Source: Bacillota bacterium (GTDB taxonomy: Bacteria; Bacillota; Clostridia; Christensenellales; CAG-138). Taken from it: 41,623 bases of DNA. The position numbers were made by a program, and so were the translations under genes. A model generated the notes under the pieces. It was not told where the DNA came from. It ran no database searches and saw only the letters and a program-made list of their open reading frames with translations. Every line of letters begins with the position of its first letter. Position 1 is the stretch's first letter. This document shows, one piece after another, positions 32,982-41,623 of this stretch. The stretch lies in NCBI GenBank assembly GCA_023393045.1, contig JAEWMV010000154.1, positions 1-41,623 of the forward strand, read 5' to 3'.

Positions 32982-33972
32982 CCGCGTAGGGCAATTGCGA
33001 GAACAAATCGTATTCGTTTACGCCGTTTATGGTATAGAACCAATCGTCTGCCGCGAAGTCGACGTAAACGGTGCCGAGCGTACCGTCCTCGGTGACGAAA
33101 TGGACGTAGGTCTTGCCATCCGTATCCACGGGCACAAGCTTCGTGCCCACAGGGAGGGTGGTTTCACCTGTCTGCCCGTCAAGCGTAACGGGGAATTCGG
33201 CGCTTGTCACCATGCAGCCGTACTCCCAGAAACCGTCGGCCGAAAAATCCACGACGCGGTTGACCCACACGCTGTCGGACACGCGCTCGAGGGCAAAGGC
33301 CGTTTCGCTCATTTTATACTGCGTGGCGCACCACCAAGAACCCAGTATATCCACTGTGTCGCCCACGGTGATGACATCGCCTTCTATTTTTTCCACCATG
33401 CCGGAAATCGTGGGCAGCGTATATTCGGGCTGCTCGTCATACGGGTAGGACGCTTCGGCGGCGTAGATATCATTGTAGGTATCGTTCCCGTCGTAGCGGA
33501 ACACCCACGTGGCGTAATCGCTGGACATCACGTCGCCGCTGATGAACAGCTCCACAAGTCCGTCCTTGTCGATATCGTAGGCCAGCGCCACTTCGGGCGG
33601 CGCGTAGGGCAGCTGCAGCGTGGCGTAAGCTTCACCTCCCCCGTCGGAGGCAATTTTCATGGTGATATATTCCCCGTATCCATCCTCGCTCTCGGTCAGC
33701 TCGAAGGAGACATGCTCCAGCTTGCCGTCGCCGTTGAGGTCCATGTCAAGCGTACCCGATTCGGCAAAATCGACGGGGGCCGCGTCCGGCGTGCTCCCAT
33801 CGGGCGTGACGGTCGGACTCGGGAGCGCGGTTTGGGTCTCCTCCGGGCTCTGCGCGGGCGTGTTTTCCCCCGGCGTACCGGTGGCGCTGCCGTCAAGATC
33901 TTCTAAGTATTCGCACGCGCAAAGGGAAAGCGCCAGCGCGGCGCAAAGCAATATAGCAAACAGTTTTTTCAT
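32977..33972 (-). CDS. Putative lipoprotein with calcium-loop-like repeats
   Basis: A 331-residue exported lipoprotein: MKK, a hydrophobic core, lipobox LCAC with the cysteine near residue 20. A Pro/Thr/Ser/Glu-rich linker (about 30-70) follows, typical of a flexible surface tether. DLNGDGKLE and DIDKDGLVEL look like FG-GAP or dockerin-like calcium-binding loops. The C-terminal part (about 190-331) has beta-rich segments, including GDTVDILGSWWCATQY, but no family I recognise. The final codons run into a 29-base palindrome. It is the last gene of a minus-strand group after the ComB-family gene, separated from it by a terminator, so it is probably transcribed alone. Confidence 0.8.
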   Translation of the reverse strand: MKKLFAILLCAALALSLCACEYLEDLDGSATGTPGENTPAQSPEETQTALPSPTVTPDGSTPDAAPVDFAESGTLDMDLNGDGKLEHVSFELTESEDGYGEYITMKIASDGGGEAYATLQLPYAPPEVALAYDIDKDGLVELFISGDVMSSDYATWVFRYDGNDTYNDIYAAEASYPYDEQPEYTLPTISGMVEKIEGDVITVGDTVDILGSWWCATQYKMSETAFALERVSDSVWVNRVVDFSADGFWEYGCMVTSAEFPVTLDGQTGETTLPVGTKLVPVDTDGKTYVHFVTEDGTLGTVYVDFAADDWFYTINGVNEYDLFSQLPYAG

Positions 33973-34027
33973 AATATTAGATGCCCTCTCTATGTCGGCC
34001 GGAAAACCGGCGCATCGTCCTTACATA

Positions 34028-34062
34028 ATAAAACGCCGCATCCCCAAAAAGGGTTGCGGCGG
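34028..34062 (-). terminator. Terminator after the ComB-family gene
   Basis: On the minus strand CGCCGCA and TGCGGCG form a 7-base stem with a partly paired inner loop (AACCC/GGGGA), followed by TTTTATTA. It begins about 11 bases after the stop codon. Confidence 0.75.
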
Positions 34063-34072
34063 CGCGGCCGCG

Positions 34073-34786
34073 CTAGCTGATGACGCCCGCGTCGTAGGCC
34101 GGCACAACATCCGTGATGTCCTGACGGAAGCAGTACTTCACGTCCTCCTCAAAGCCCAGCTTCACAAGGCGCGCGTAATGCTCCGTCACGGAAAGGTCGG
34201 CGCGGCCCTCGCGCCAGTCCGCGTAGAGCATGCAGCAGACCATGGTGAAATCCGTCGCCTCCATGGGCTTGCCGGAAAGCCCGTTCATCGCCTCGGCGAT
34301 GGCGCCCGCGGCACAAAGGTCGTCCGCGGAAATGCGGCCGTTCGTGCCCGCGCAGACGATGAGCACGTCGTCGCCCAACTCAAGCGCGCGCCTCGCGACC
34401 GCGGTGCGGTTGATGAGCCCGCCGATGAGCACGGTTTTGGCGCTGCTCACGCCGTTGATGGCCACGGTGCCGTTGGTGGTGCTTAAGATCACCTGTTTGC
34501 CGCCGACCGCTTCACGGCTGAATTCCGCGGGGGAATTGCCCAGCGCGAAGTCGGGCAGGCGGACCCCGCCGCGCTCTCCCGCGAGAACGCAGTCCCTCAC
34601 GCCCAGGCGCATCGCCAGCGCCGCCGCCTCGCCGGGGTCGGCCGCGGGCACGATGCGCTGCGCGCCGTTCATGATCGCGGTGATGATGCTCGAGGATGCC
34701 CGAAGCACGTCCACGACGATGACGGTATAGTTTGAAAGATGGCTCGCAAGTATCCTGCTGTAAAGCGGTATCGTATCGATTTTCAC
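34073..34786 (-). CDS. comB: Probable 2-phosphosulfolactate phosphatase (ComB family)
   Basis: A 237-residue protein matching the ComB family by its N-terminal VIVVDVLRASSSIITAI, the GERGGVRLPDFALGNSP segment, ILSTTNGTVAI, and the C-terminal ADWREGRADLSVTEHYARL. ComB hydrolyses 2-phospho-3-sulfolactate to sulfolactate, in coenzyme M synthesis in archaea; in bacteria the role is less clear. The start is GTG (34786), 6 bases after AAGGAG. It follows spmA-spmB on the same strand after 66 bases. Since sulfolactate is a known constituent of Bacillus spores, a spore-related role is an attractive inference. Confidence 0.82.
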   Translation of the reverse strand: MKIDTIPLYSRILASHLSNYTVIVVDVLRASSSIITAIMNGAQRIVPAADPGEAAALAMRLGVRDCVLAGERGGVRLPDFALGNSPAEFSREAVGGKQVILSTTNGTVAINGVSSAKTVLIGGLINRTAVARRALELGDDVLIVCAGTNGRISADDLCAAGAIAEAMNGLSGKPMEATDFTMVCCMLYADWREGRADLSVTEHYARLVKLGFEEDVKYCFRQDITDVVPAYDAGVIS

Positions 34787-34852
34787 ATGAAGCTCCTTCC
34801 GGACGGCGCGTTTTCGCCGCCCCCTACAGATGTTATTTTAGCAAATCGCAGG

Positions 34853-35365
34853 CTAATTTGCAAACATGGCGCGGGTGAAGAGCAGCGCCAGCGCCGCGCC
34901 CAGAAGCGAGCAAATCAGCGCGACGGGAATGGTCGCGCGCGTTTTTTTCACGCCCACGGAGCCGAAATAGAGCGCCACGGTGTAAAAGATGGTCTCGGTG
35001 GAGCCAAGCATGATGCTCGCGGCGATTCCGAGGAAGCTGTCCGCGCCGTAAGAATCAAACACGTCCTTTAAAAGGGACATTGCGGCGTTGCCCGAAAACG
35101 GACGCAGCACCATCATGGGCGCAAGCTCCGGCGGCATGCCCACGGTCTCGAGCGCGGGGGAGATGAAGCCGATGAACGCGTCGAGCGCGCCCGAGGCGCG
35201 CAGCACGCGAAGGGCGATGAGCATGGCCGCGATGCAGGGCAGTATGCGCGCGAGCAAAGGCAGCCCTTCCCGCGCGCCCTGCACGAAAGCGTCGTATACA
35301 TCGATGCGGCGGATGAGCGCAAAGAGGAGGAGCACTGCGATGAGCGCGGGCATGAGCCAGTTCAT
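34853..35365 (-). CDS. spmB: Spore maturation protein B
   Basis: A 170-residue membrane protein of the nucleoside-recognition (Gate) domain family, recognisable as SpmB by ARILPCIAAMLIALRVLRAS, the MVLRPFSGNAAMSLLKDVF motif and GSTETIFYTVALYFGSVGVKK. In Bacillus, SpmA and SpmB are needed for full spore core dehydration and heat resistance. About four to five hydrophobic helices are visible. Its ATG overlaps the TGA of spmA (ATGA), so the two are translationally coupled. Confidence 0.95.
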   Translation of the reverse strand: MNWLMPALIAVLLLFALIRRIDVYDAFVQGAREGLPLLARILPCIAAMLIALRVLRASGALDAFIGFISPALETVGMPPELAPMMVLRPFSGNAAMSLLKDVFDSYGADSFLGIAASIMLGSTETIFYTVALYFGSVGVKKTRATIPVALICSLLGAALALLFTRAMFAN

Positions 35366-35952
35366 TTCCCGCGTCCTTTATTATATGGAAAGAGTTTGCA
35401 GGAGAGCTTCATCAGCGCGGCCGCCAGGGCAAAGCAGATCACGGAGGAGACGAATGTGGGCAGCACGATGGAGTAAATATCCGCAGACCCCGCCGCCGCG
35501 CGAAGCGCGAGCACGCCCGCGGGTATGATTTCAATGGCGGTGGAGTTGAGCGCGAGGAACATGCACATGCCGTCCGTCGCGACATCGCTCTTGCCGGAGG
35601 CTTCGCTCATCTCGCGCATGGCCTCAAGGCCAAAGGGCGTCGCCGCGCTGCCCGCGCCAAAAAAATTTGCGGCGAGGTTGAGCGTGATGGGCGCGATGGC
35701 GTTTTCTGAATTCGGGAAAAGATAGGAAAGGGGCTTCTGCGCCCTTTTGGCGAGCTTTTCAATGAGCCCCGCGGCTTTGGCGACGTTCATGAGCCCCATC
35801 CAGAGGAGGTACGCGCCCGCGAGCGTGACGCAGAGCGTCACCGCCTCGCCCGCGCCCTCCGTCATGGCTGTGGCGACTGCGTCGGCGCGGCCCGCGGCGA
35901 TGCCCCATACGAGGCCCACGATCATCATGCCTGCCCAGATATAGTTCATCAT
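35362..35952 (-). CDS. spmA: Spore maturation protein A
   Basis: A 196-residue membrane protein, partner of SpmB. Family landmarks are MNYIWAGMMIVGLVWGI, GAYLLWMGLMNVAKAAGLIEK, the NLAANFFGAGSAATPFGLEAM motif and FLALNSTAIEIIPAGVLALR. It indicates a spore-forming Firmicute. Two consecutive ATG codons (35952 and 35949) are possible starts, and neither has a clear ribosome binding site. Overlap with spmB by 4 bases defines a dicistronic unit; comB may also belong to it. Confidence 0.95.
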   Translation of the reverse strand: MMNYIWAGMMIVGLVWGIAAGRADAVATAMTEGAGEAVTLCVTLAGAYLLWMGLMNVAKAAGLIEKLAKRAQKPLSYLFPNSENAIAPITLNLAANFFGAGSAATPFGLEAMREMSEASGKSDVATDGMCMFLALNSTAIEIIPAGVLALRAAAGSADIYSIVLPTFVSSVICFALAAALMKLSCKLFPYNKGRGK

Positions 35953-36064
35953 GGGGTAAATGTATGCGAAAACGCGCCCGAACTTGCCTCGCCTCCGGCG
36001 CGCCGGCGCGACAATTTACAAATTAAAACTTGGGTATAACCACTTTTAAGGGATGCGCTGCCCG

Positions 36065-36108
36065 TTGACAATCCCAATAATATTAAGGATAATAGTGTGG
36101 AATTCCAC
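36065..36108 (+). promoter_or_regulatory. glnS promoter with a 12-base palindrome at the start site
   Basis: TTGACA at 36065-36070 and GATAAT at 36089-36094 are 18 bases apart. The perfect palindrome GTGGAATTCCAC covers 36097-36108, where transcription would start. The leader of under 30 bases is too short for a T-box. Confidence 0.65.
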
Positions 36109-36127
36109 TTGAAAGGACGTGAAGGCA

Positions 36128-37771
<1,644 letters not shown>

Positions 37772-37786
<15 letters not shown>

Positions 37787-37811
37787 CAGTGAATAGTGAA
37801 TAACTAGTTTA
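37772..37811. repeat. Second copy of the dispersed repeat, spanning the glnS stop
   Basis: CCAGCTAATAAC then TAACAGTGAATAG at 37772-37796 matches 24 of 25 bases of the copy after glmS. It is followed by a second AGTGAATAA unit. The repeat supplies the last four sense codons and the stop codon of glnS. Confidence 0.7.
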
Positions 37812-37827
37812 TTGTGGGGTGAAAGCC

Positions 37828-39279
37828 ATGACCATCAGAACCAGATTCGCGCCAAGCCCTACGGGGTACATGCACCTTGGCGGCATGCGCACGGCGCTCT
37901 ATACCTACCTGTTCACGCGTCAAAACAAGGGCGTGTTTATCCTTCGCATCGAGGATACCGACCAGAACCGCTATGTGGAGGGGGCGACGGACGTCATCTA
38001 CCGCACGCTCAAGGGCATCGGCCTTGACTGGGACGAGGGTCCCGACGTGGGCGGCGCTTACGGCCCCTATGTGCAAAGCGAAAGGAAGGACATGTACCTG
38101 CCCTACGCCAAGGCGCTTGTGGAAAAAGGCGGCGCATATTACTGCTTTTGCACCAACGAGGAGCTGGACGCGCGGCGCGAAGAAGCCGCGGCGAAGGGCG
38201 AAACCTATAAATACGACAAGCACTGCCTGCACCTTTCCAAAGAGGAGATTCAGGCGAAGCTCGACGCGGGCACGCCCTATGTGATCCGCCAGAACGTGCC
38301 GCTTGCGGGCGAGGCGTCCTTTGACGACCTCATCTACGGGCACATCAAGGTGGACTGCGCCGATCTGGACGATCAGGTGCTCATCAAGGCGGACGGCATG
38401 CCCACCTATAATTTTGCAAACGTGGTGGACGACCACACCATGGCCATCACCCACGTGATGCGGGGCAACGAGTACCTCGCCTCCACGCCGAAGTACAACC
38501 TCCTCTACGAGGCGTTCGGCTGGGATAAGCCCGTGTACATCCATCTGACCAATATCATGCGGGACGCGACGCACAAGCTCTCTAAGCGCACAGGGGACGC
38601 CTATTACGAGGACTACATCGCCAAGGGGTACCTCAAGGAGGCGATCCTCAACTATGTGGCGCTGCTGGGCTGGAATCCGGGGGACGAGCGGGAGTTCTTC
38701 ACGCTCCCCGAGCTCGTCGATGCGTTCTCCATAGAGGGCTTGAGCAAGTCCCCGGCGATATTCGACGTCGCCAAGCTCACCTGGATGAACGCGGAGTATA
38801 TCCGGCGACTCACGCCGGAGGAGTATAGCGCGCACGCGCTTGCGTGGTATGAGAAGGCGGGCGTCGCGCACATGGATAAGGACGTGCTCTGCCGCATACT
38901 GCAGCCGCGCACGGAGGTGTTTTGTGCGCTGCCGGAGACGGTGGACTTCCTCGTAAAGCTCGACGAAGACTATGACATTGAGTTTTTCACCAACAAGAAG
39001 TCCAAGACGGATGTTGAGGTGTCTCTCGCCGTGCTGGGTGATGTGATCCCCGCGCTCAGCGCACTCCCCGCATGGACGGAGGAGGCGCTGCACGGCACGC
39101 TCATCGGCATGGCGGAAAAGAAGGGAATGAAGAACGGCACGCTGCTCTGGCCGGTGCGCATCGCGCTCTCGGGCAGGCAGGTCACGCCGGGCGGCGCAAT
39201 CGAAATCGCGTACCTCTTAGGCCGTGAGGAAGCGCTTCGAAGGCTGGCGCTCGGGCGAAGTAAGCTCAGCAAAAACTAA
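37828..39279 (+). CDS. gltX: Glutamyl-tRNA synthetase
   Basis: A 483-residue class I synthetase. The N-terminus TRFAPSPTGYMHLGGMRTAL holds the HIGH-equivalent motif, LRIEDTDQNRYVEG is the discriminating GluRS segment, NVVDDHTMAITHVMRGNEYL follows, and the second signature is HKLSKRTGDAYYEDY. The all-helical anticodon-binding C-terminus (GMKNGTLLWPVRIALSGRQV) is the bacterial GluRS type. I prefer the ATG at 37828, 6 bases after GGGGTG, to the GTG at 37819. With a dedicated GlnRS directly upstream, this enzyme need not mischarge tRNA-Gln. Confidence 0.96.
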   Translation: MTIRTRFAPSPTGYMHLGGMRTALYTYLFTRQNKGVFILRIEDTDQNRYVEGATDVIYRTLKGIGLDWDEGPDVGGAYGPYVQSERKDMYLPYAKALVEKGGAYYCFCTNEELDARREEAAAKGETYKYDKHCLHLSKEEIQAKLDAGTPYVIRQNVPLAGEASFDDLIYGHIKVDCADLDDQVLIKADGMPTYNFANVVDDHTMAITHVMRGNEYLASTPKYNLLYEAFGWDKPVYIHLTNIMRDATHKLSKRTGDAYYEDYIAKGYLKEAILNYVALLGWNPGDEREFFTLPELVDAFSIEGLSKSPAIFDVAKLTWMNAEYIRRLTPEEYSAHALAWYEKAGVAHMDKDVLCRILQPRTEVFCALPETVDFLVKLDEDYDIEFFTNKKSKTDVEVSLAVLGDVIPALSALPAWTEEALHGTLIGMAEKKGMKNGTLLWPVRIALSGRQVTPGGAIEIAYLLGREEALRRLALGRSKLSKN

Positions 39280-39315
39280 AAACGGCGCGAAACTGGCCGG
39301 GACGGGAGGCAGATC

Positions 39316-40080
39316 ATGACAGAAAAGCAGCTTCTCGATATGTGGCGCTTCGAGGAGGAATTCCCCTTCGGGGGATGGGATTTTTCGCATCTGGACGGCC
39401 GGTGGGAGGAGGAGACCCTCCCCTGGGATTATGACGCAATCGTGCGGCGGCACCTTCGGCCGGAGCATGTGATACTGGACATGGACACGGGCGGCGGCGA
39501 GTATCTTCTCTCGCTCCGGCACCCGTATGAGCAGACGGCGGCGACGGAATCCTACCCGCCCAATTTCGAGCTGTGCCAAAATGAGCTGGAGCCGCTTGGC
39601 GTCACCATCGCCCGCTGCGACCCCGAACGCGAGCGGTTGCCTTTTGAAAACAATTCCTTTGATCTCGTGATGAACCGCCACGGCGCGTACCGCGCCGTGG
39701 AGATCATGCGGGTTTTGAAGTCCGGCGGCGTTTTCATCACGGAGCAGGTGGGCGGGCGCAACAACATGCTGCTCTCCACGCGGCTGCTGCCGGATTACGC
39801 GCCGCTCTACCCCGCGCACGACCTCGCGCACGAGCGCGCGCGCTTTGAGGCGGCGGGCTTTGAATTGCTTGAAACCAAGGAATATTTTCCAAACGTGCGC
39901 TTTTTCGACATCGGCGCGCTCGTTTACTTCGCGCGCATCATCCAATGGGAATTCCCCGGCTTTGGCGTGGATGCCTGCCGCGCGGAACTGCTTTCTCTGC
40001 AGCGCGAGATCCAGGAGCGCGGCGAGGTGAAAAGCCTCGAGCACCGCTTCCTCATCGTCGCCCGCAAACCGAAAAAATGA
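39316..40080 (+). CDS. SAM-dependent class I methyltransferase
   Basis: A 254-residue soluble protein with a Rossmann-type methyltransferase core: motif I VILDMDTGGGEYLLSL (about 52-67), an acidic post-I region (TAATESYPPN), NNSFDLVMNRHGAYRAVE at motif IV, and VLKSGGVFITEQVGG at motif V. Motif I reads DMDTGGGE where many members have DxGxGxG, a common variant of the UbiE/SAM-11 group. The substrate is unknown. It starts 36 bases after gltX and ends about 40 bases before the rpsF promoter. Confidence 0.85.
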   Translation: MTEKQLLDMWRFEEEFPFGGWDFSHLDGRWEEETLPWDYDAIVRRHLRPEHVILDMDTGGGEYLLSLRHPYEQTAATESYPPNFELCQNELEPLGVTIARCDPERERLPFENNSFDLVMNRHGAYRAVEIMRVLKSGGVFITEQVGGRNNMLLSTRLLPDYAPLYPAHDLAHERARFEAAGFELLETKEYFPNVRFFDIGALVYFARIIQWEFPGFGVDACRAELLSLQREIQERGEVKSLEHRFLIVARKPKK

Positions 40081-40092
40081 GGCAAGCCGGAC

Positions 40093-40163
40093 TTGCATTG
40101 AAATTGCGCAATGTGTTATAATATAGCGCTAACGTACTTCTTGCGCCGCCCAGGAAGCGGCGC
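40093..40163 (+). promoter_or_regulatory. rpsF operon promoter and leader hairpin
   Basis: TTGCAT at 40093-40098 and TATAAT at 40117-40122 are 18 bases apart. The leader forms a perfect hairpin at 40143-40163 (GCGCCGC/GCGGCGC, loop CCAGGAA) shortly before the ribosome binding site. Leaders of rpsF operons often bind S6:S18 for autoregulation, and this hairpin is a candidate. Confidence 0.6.
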
Positions 40164-40189
40164 CATCAGACCATAAGGAGGTGAAATGC

Positions 40190-40477
40190 GTGAACAAATA
40201 CGAAGCTATGTATGTGATCGCGCCCGAACTCGAAGAGGAAGCCGTCAAGGCTCTGATCGAGAAGTTTTCGGGCATTATTACCGCCAACGGCGGTGAGATC
40301 GGCAGCGTGGACGAATGGGGCAAGCGCCGTCTTGCGTACCCCATCGACTACAAGACCGAAGGTTACTATGTGCTGCTTACGTTCGCGGGTGCGCCCGAGC
40401 TCCCCAAGGAGCTGGAGCGTAACTTCAACAACGATGAGAATCTCATCCGTTATCTCGTCGTGCGCAAGGAAGCGTAA
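40190..40477 (+). CDS. rpsF: 30S ribosomal protein S6
   Basis: A 95-residue protein of the small-subunit platform that pairs with S18. Starting at the GTG at 40190 gives MNKYEAMYVIAPELEEEAV, the standard S6 N-terminus, with AAGGAGGTG 7 bases away; the GTG at 40181 lies inside that site. WGKRRLAYPIDYKTEGYYVL and RNFNNDENLIRYLVVR are conserved. First gene of the rpsF-ssb-rpsR operon. Confidence 0.97.
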   Translation: MNKYEAMYVIAPELEEEAVKALIEKFSGIITANGGEIGSVDEWGKRRLAYPIDYKTEGYYVLLTFAGAPELPKELERNFNNDENLIRYLVVRKEA

Positions 40478-40507
40478 GCGCTCGTTCAAGGAAAGGTTGG
40501 TAATGGG

Positions 40508-40933
40508 ATGAACAAGGTGTTTTTAATCGGCAACCTGACCAAGGACCCCGATGTCCGCACGACCGCGGGCGGCACGAGCGTGTGCACGTTCCGCATCGCG
40601 GTGACGCGCCGTTTTCAGAATCAGCAGGGCGAGCGCGTGTCGGACTTTTTCGATGTTGTGGCTTGGCGTCAGCTCGCGGACCTCTGCGGGCGTTATCTCG
40701 CCAAGGGCCGCAAGGTCGCGGTCGTGGGCGAGCTGCAAACGCGTTCCTACGAGGCCAAGGACGGCACCAAGCGCTACGTTACCGAGATTGTCGCGGACGA
40801 GATCGAATTCCTCTCGCCGCGTGAGGGCAGGGAAAGCACGGGCCAGGGCGGCGATTACGCGCGTCCGGAACCCGCGCAGCAGAATGCCCCGGAAGGATTC
40901 ATCGACATCGAGGACGACCAGCTCCCCTTCTGA
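40508..40933 (+). CDS. ssb: Single-stranded DNA-binding protein
   Basis: A 141-residue SSB. The OB fold starts MNKVFLIGNLTKDPDVR, with FDVVAWRQLADLCGRYLAKG and VVGELQTRSYEAKDGTKRY. A glycine- and glutamine-containing linker leads to the acidic tail IDIEDDQLPF, which binds partner proteins of replication and repair. The position between rpsF and rpsR is the conserved bacterial arrangement and marks this as the main housekeeping SSB. Confidence 0.97.
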   Translation: MNKVFLIGNLTKDPDVRTTAGGTSVCTFRIAVTRRFQNQQGERVSDFFDVVAWRQLADLCGRYLAKGRKVAVVGELQTRSYEAKDGTKRYVTEIVADEIEFLSPREGRESTGQGGDYARPEPAQQNAPEGFIDIEDDQLPF

Positions 40934-40972
40934 GCGTCGTTCCGGTGAACTTATGAAAGGAGATTTCTCATC

Positions 40973-41215
40973 ATGGAAGAGCGTAAGATGAGACCCCGTC
41001 CGCGCAAGGGCAGGCGCAAAGTCTGCGGTTTCTGCGTTGACAAGGTTGAGCATATCGATTATAAGGACGTGCCGAGGCTGAGGAAATTCACCACTGAGAG
41101 CGGCAAAATCATGCCGCGCAGGATGAGCGGCGTTTGCGCCAAGCATCAGCGCGAGCTCGCCATCGCCATCAAGCGCGCGCGTCAGGTCGCCCTGATGCCC
41201 TACGTTTCGGACTAA
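40973..41215 (+). CDS. rpsR: 30S ribosomal protein S18
   Basis: An 80-residue protein. Core motifs are VEHIDYKDVPRLRKFTTESG, KIMPRRMSGVCAKHQRELA and IKRARQVALMPYV. It keeps CGFC near the N-terminus and VCAKHQ later, the cysteine-containing (C+) zinc-binding form. AAAGGAG precedes the ATG, and a strong terminator follows. Confidence 0.97.
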   Translation: MEERKMRPRPRKGRRKVCGFCVDKVEHIDYKDVPRLRKFTTESGKIMPRRMSGVCAKHQRELAIAIKRARQVALMPYVSD

Positions 41216-41245
41216 GGCGAACAAACCACCCCGAAGAACGTTAGT

Positions 41246-41272
41246 CGGAGCCGCAGTACGGCTCCGTTTTTT
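41246..41272 (+). terminator. Terminator of the rpsF-ssb-rpsR operon
   Basis: CGGAGCCG and CGGCTCCG form a perfect 8-base stem around CAGTA, followed directly by six T residues, 30 bases after rpsR. Confidence 0.92.
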
Positions 41273-41290
41273 ATTCCATAGGGGGAATAG

Positions 41291-41318
41291 AAAAGGGACG
41301 GCCACGGCCGTCCCTTTT
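41291..41318 (-). terminator. Terminator of the surface protein gene (two-way)
   Basis: AAAAGGGACGGCC and GGCCGTCCCTTTT are perfect 13-base arms with almost no loop. The A and T ends let it work in both directions; it lies 19 bases beyond the stop of the minus-strand gene. Confidence 0.85.
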
Positions 41319-41337
41319 GATGCATGAGTGATTGGGC

Positions 41338-41623
41338 TTATTTCTCCTTTTTGCGGGCGACAAACGCGACGCCAAGCGAGGAGAGCACTGCGAGAGCTCC
41401 CGCGATGCCGCTCCAGTCGAACGCACCGGTCTGGGGCGCGCCGAGCGGGATTTCCACCTCCTGGTTGAAGCTCGCCTGGACAGAGAGCGTGTAGACCGGG
41501 ATTTCCTCGATGAAGGGATCTCCCTCTTCGGGGGTCACAACCCTATAAATGAAGGATTCGGTCGCGCTGCCCCAGTCGAGGGCGCCGGGCGTCCAGCCGA
41601 GGAATTCATAGCCGGCAAGGTAC
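41338..41623 (-). CDS. C-terminus of a sortase-anchored surface protein (partial)
   Basis: The reading frame is open to the window edge, so the N-terminus is missing; the visible 95 residues start YLAGYEFLGWTPGALDWG. They end in a cell-wall sorting signal: APQTG (LPxTG-like), a hydrophobic stretch (GIAGALAVLSSLGVAFVA) and a basic tail RKKEK. A sortase should cut at the TG and link the protein to peptidoglycan. The YEFLGWTP segment recalls InlB-B or Listeria-Bacteroides-type surface repeats. An internal GTG at 41538 is not the true start. The first residue of the motif is Ala rather than Leu, a variant seen in some sortase substrates. Confidence 0.82.
   Translation of the reverse strand, partial: YLAGYEFLGWTPGALDWGSATESFIYRVVTPEEGDPFIEEIPVYTLSVQASFNQEVEIPLGAPQTGAFDWSGIAGALAVLSSLGVAFVARKKEK

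Noticed and set aside
35953..35970. Sporulation sigma-E -10 box (CATACATTT on the minus strand) before spmA
   Set aside because: It fits the -10 consensus, but no matching -35 is present and it would give a leaderless transcript; kept as a weak possibility only.
36001..36127. T-box leader upstream of glnS
   Set aside because: The promoter lies within 65 bases of the start codon; there is no room for a specifier stem and antiterminator, and no T-box sequence is seen.

Overview
The window looks like a chromosomal segment of a high-GC, spore-forming member of the Firmicutes (Clostridia). The main clues are spmA/spmB spore-maturation genes, the rpsF-ssb-rpsR operon, strong AGGAGG ribosome binding sites, Firmicutes-type lipoprotein signal peptides and a sortase-type cell-wall sorting signal. 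No 16S gene is present, so a finer placement is not supported.

Left part (1 to about 17,750) is accessory DNA that reads as one strand (+). It holds a broken remnant and two intact members of a tandem family of large Ser/Thr kinase - TPR - WD40-type proteins. These are followed by a 1,158-residue protein that appears to fuse Clp N-domains, a Clp-type AAA+ module, a receiver-like middle region, an FtsH-type AAA+ module and an M41 zinc protease, with no membrane anchor. Next come a small lipoprotein, a leucine-rich-repeat lipoprotein, a metallophosphoesterase and a kinase-fold protein that has lost its catalytic residues. The block ends with an excisionase-like HTH protein and a tyrosine integrase beside an intact tRNA-Arg(CCT) and the 5' half of a second tRNA-Arg(CCT). 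I infer a genomic island in a tRNA-Arg locus whose cargo is a kinase / protease / surface-lipoprotein signalling module. This is the part most likely to be a new system; its left end lies outside the window.

Right part (about 18,100 to the end) is ordinary chromosome. It carries a UMF1-type MFS transporter, radC, a phosphohexomutase, a MATE exporter, a small basic protein and a nitroreductase. A purine-salvage/catabolism block follows (adenine deaminase and a three-subunit xanthine-dehydrogenase-type molybdenum hydroxylase). After it come an acyltransferase with a zinc ribbon, glmS, and a minus-strand group (spmA, spmB, a ComB-family phosphatase and a lipoprotein). The + strand resumes with glnS, gltX, a methyltransferase and rpsF-ssb-rpsR, and the window ends in the C-terminus of a sortase-anchored surface protein.

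Short dispersed repeats built on an AACAGTGAATAG core occur after glmS and across the stop codon of glnS. All functional calls come from reading motifs by eye; no database search was run.
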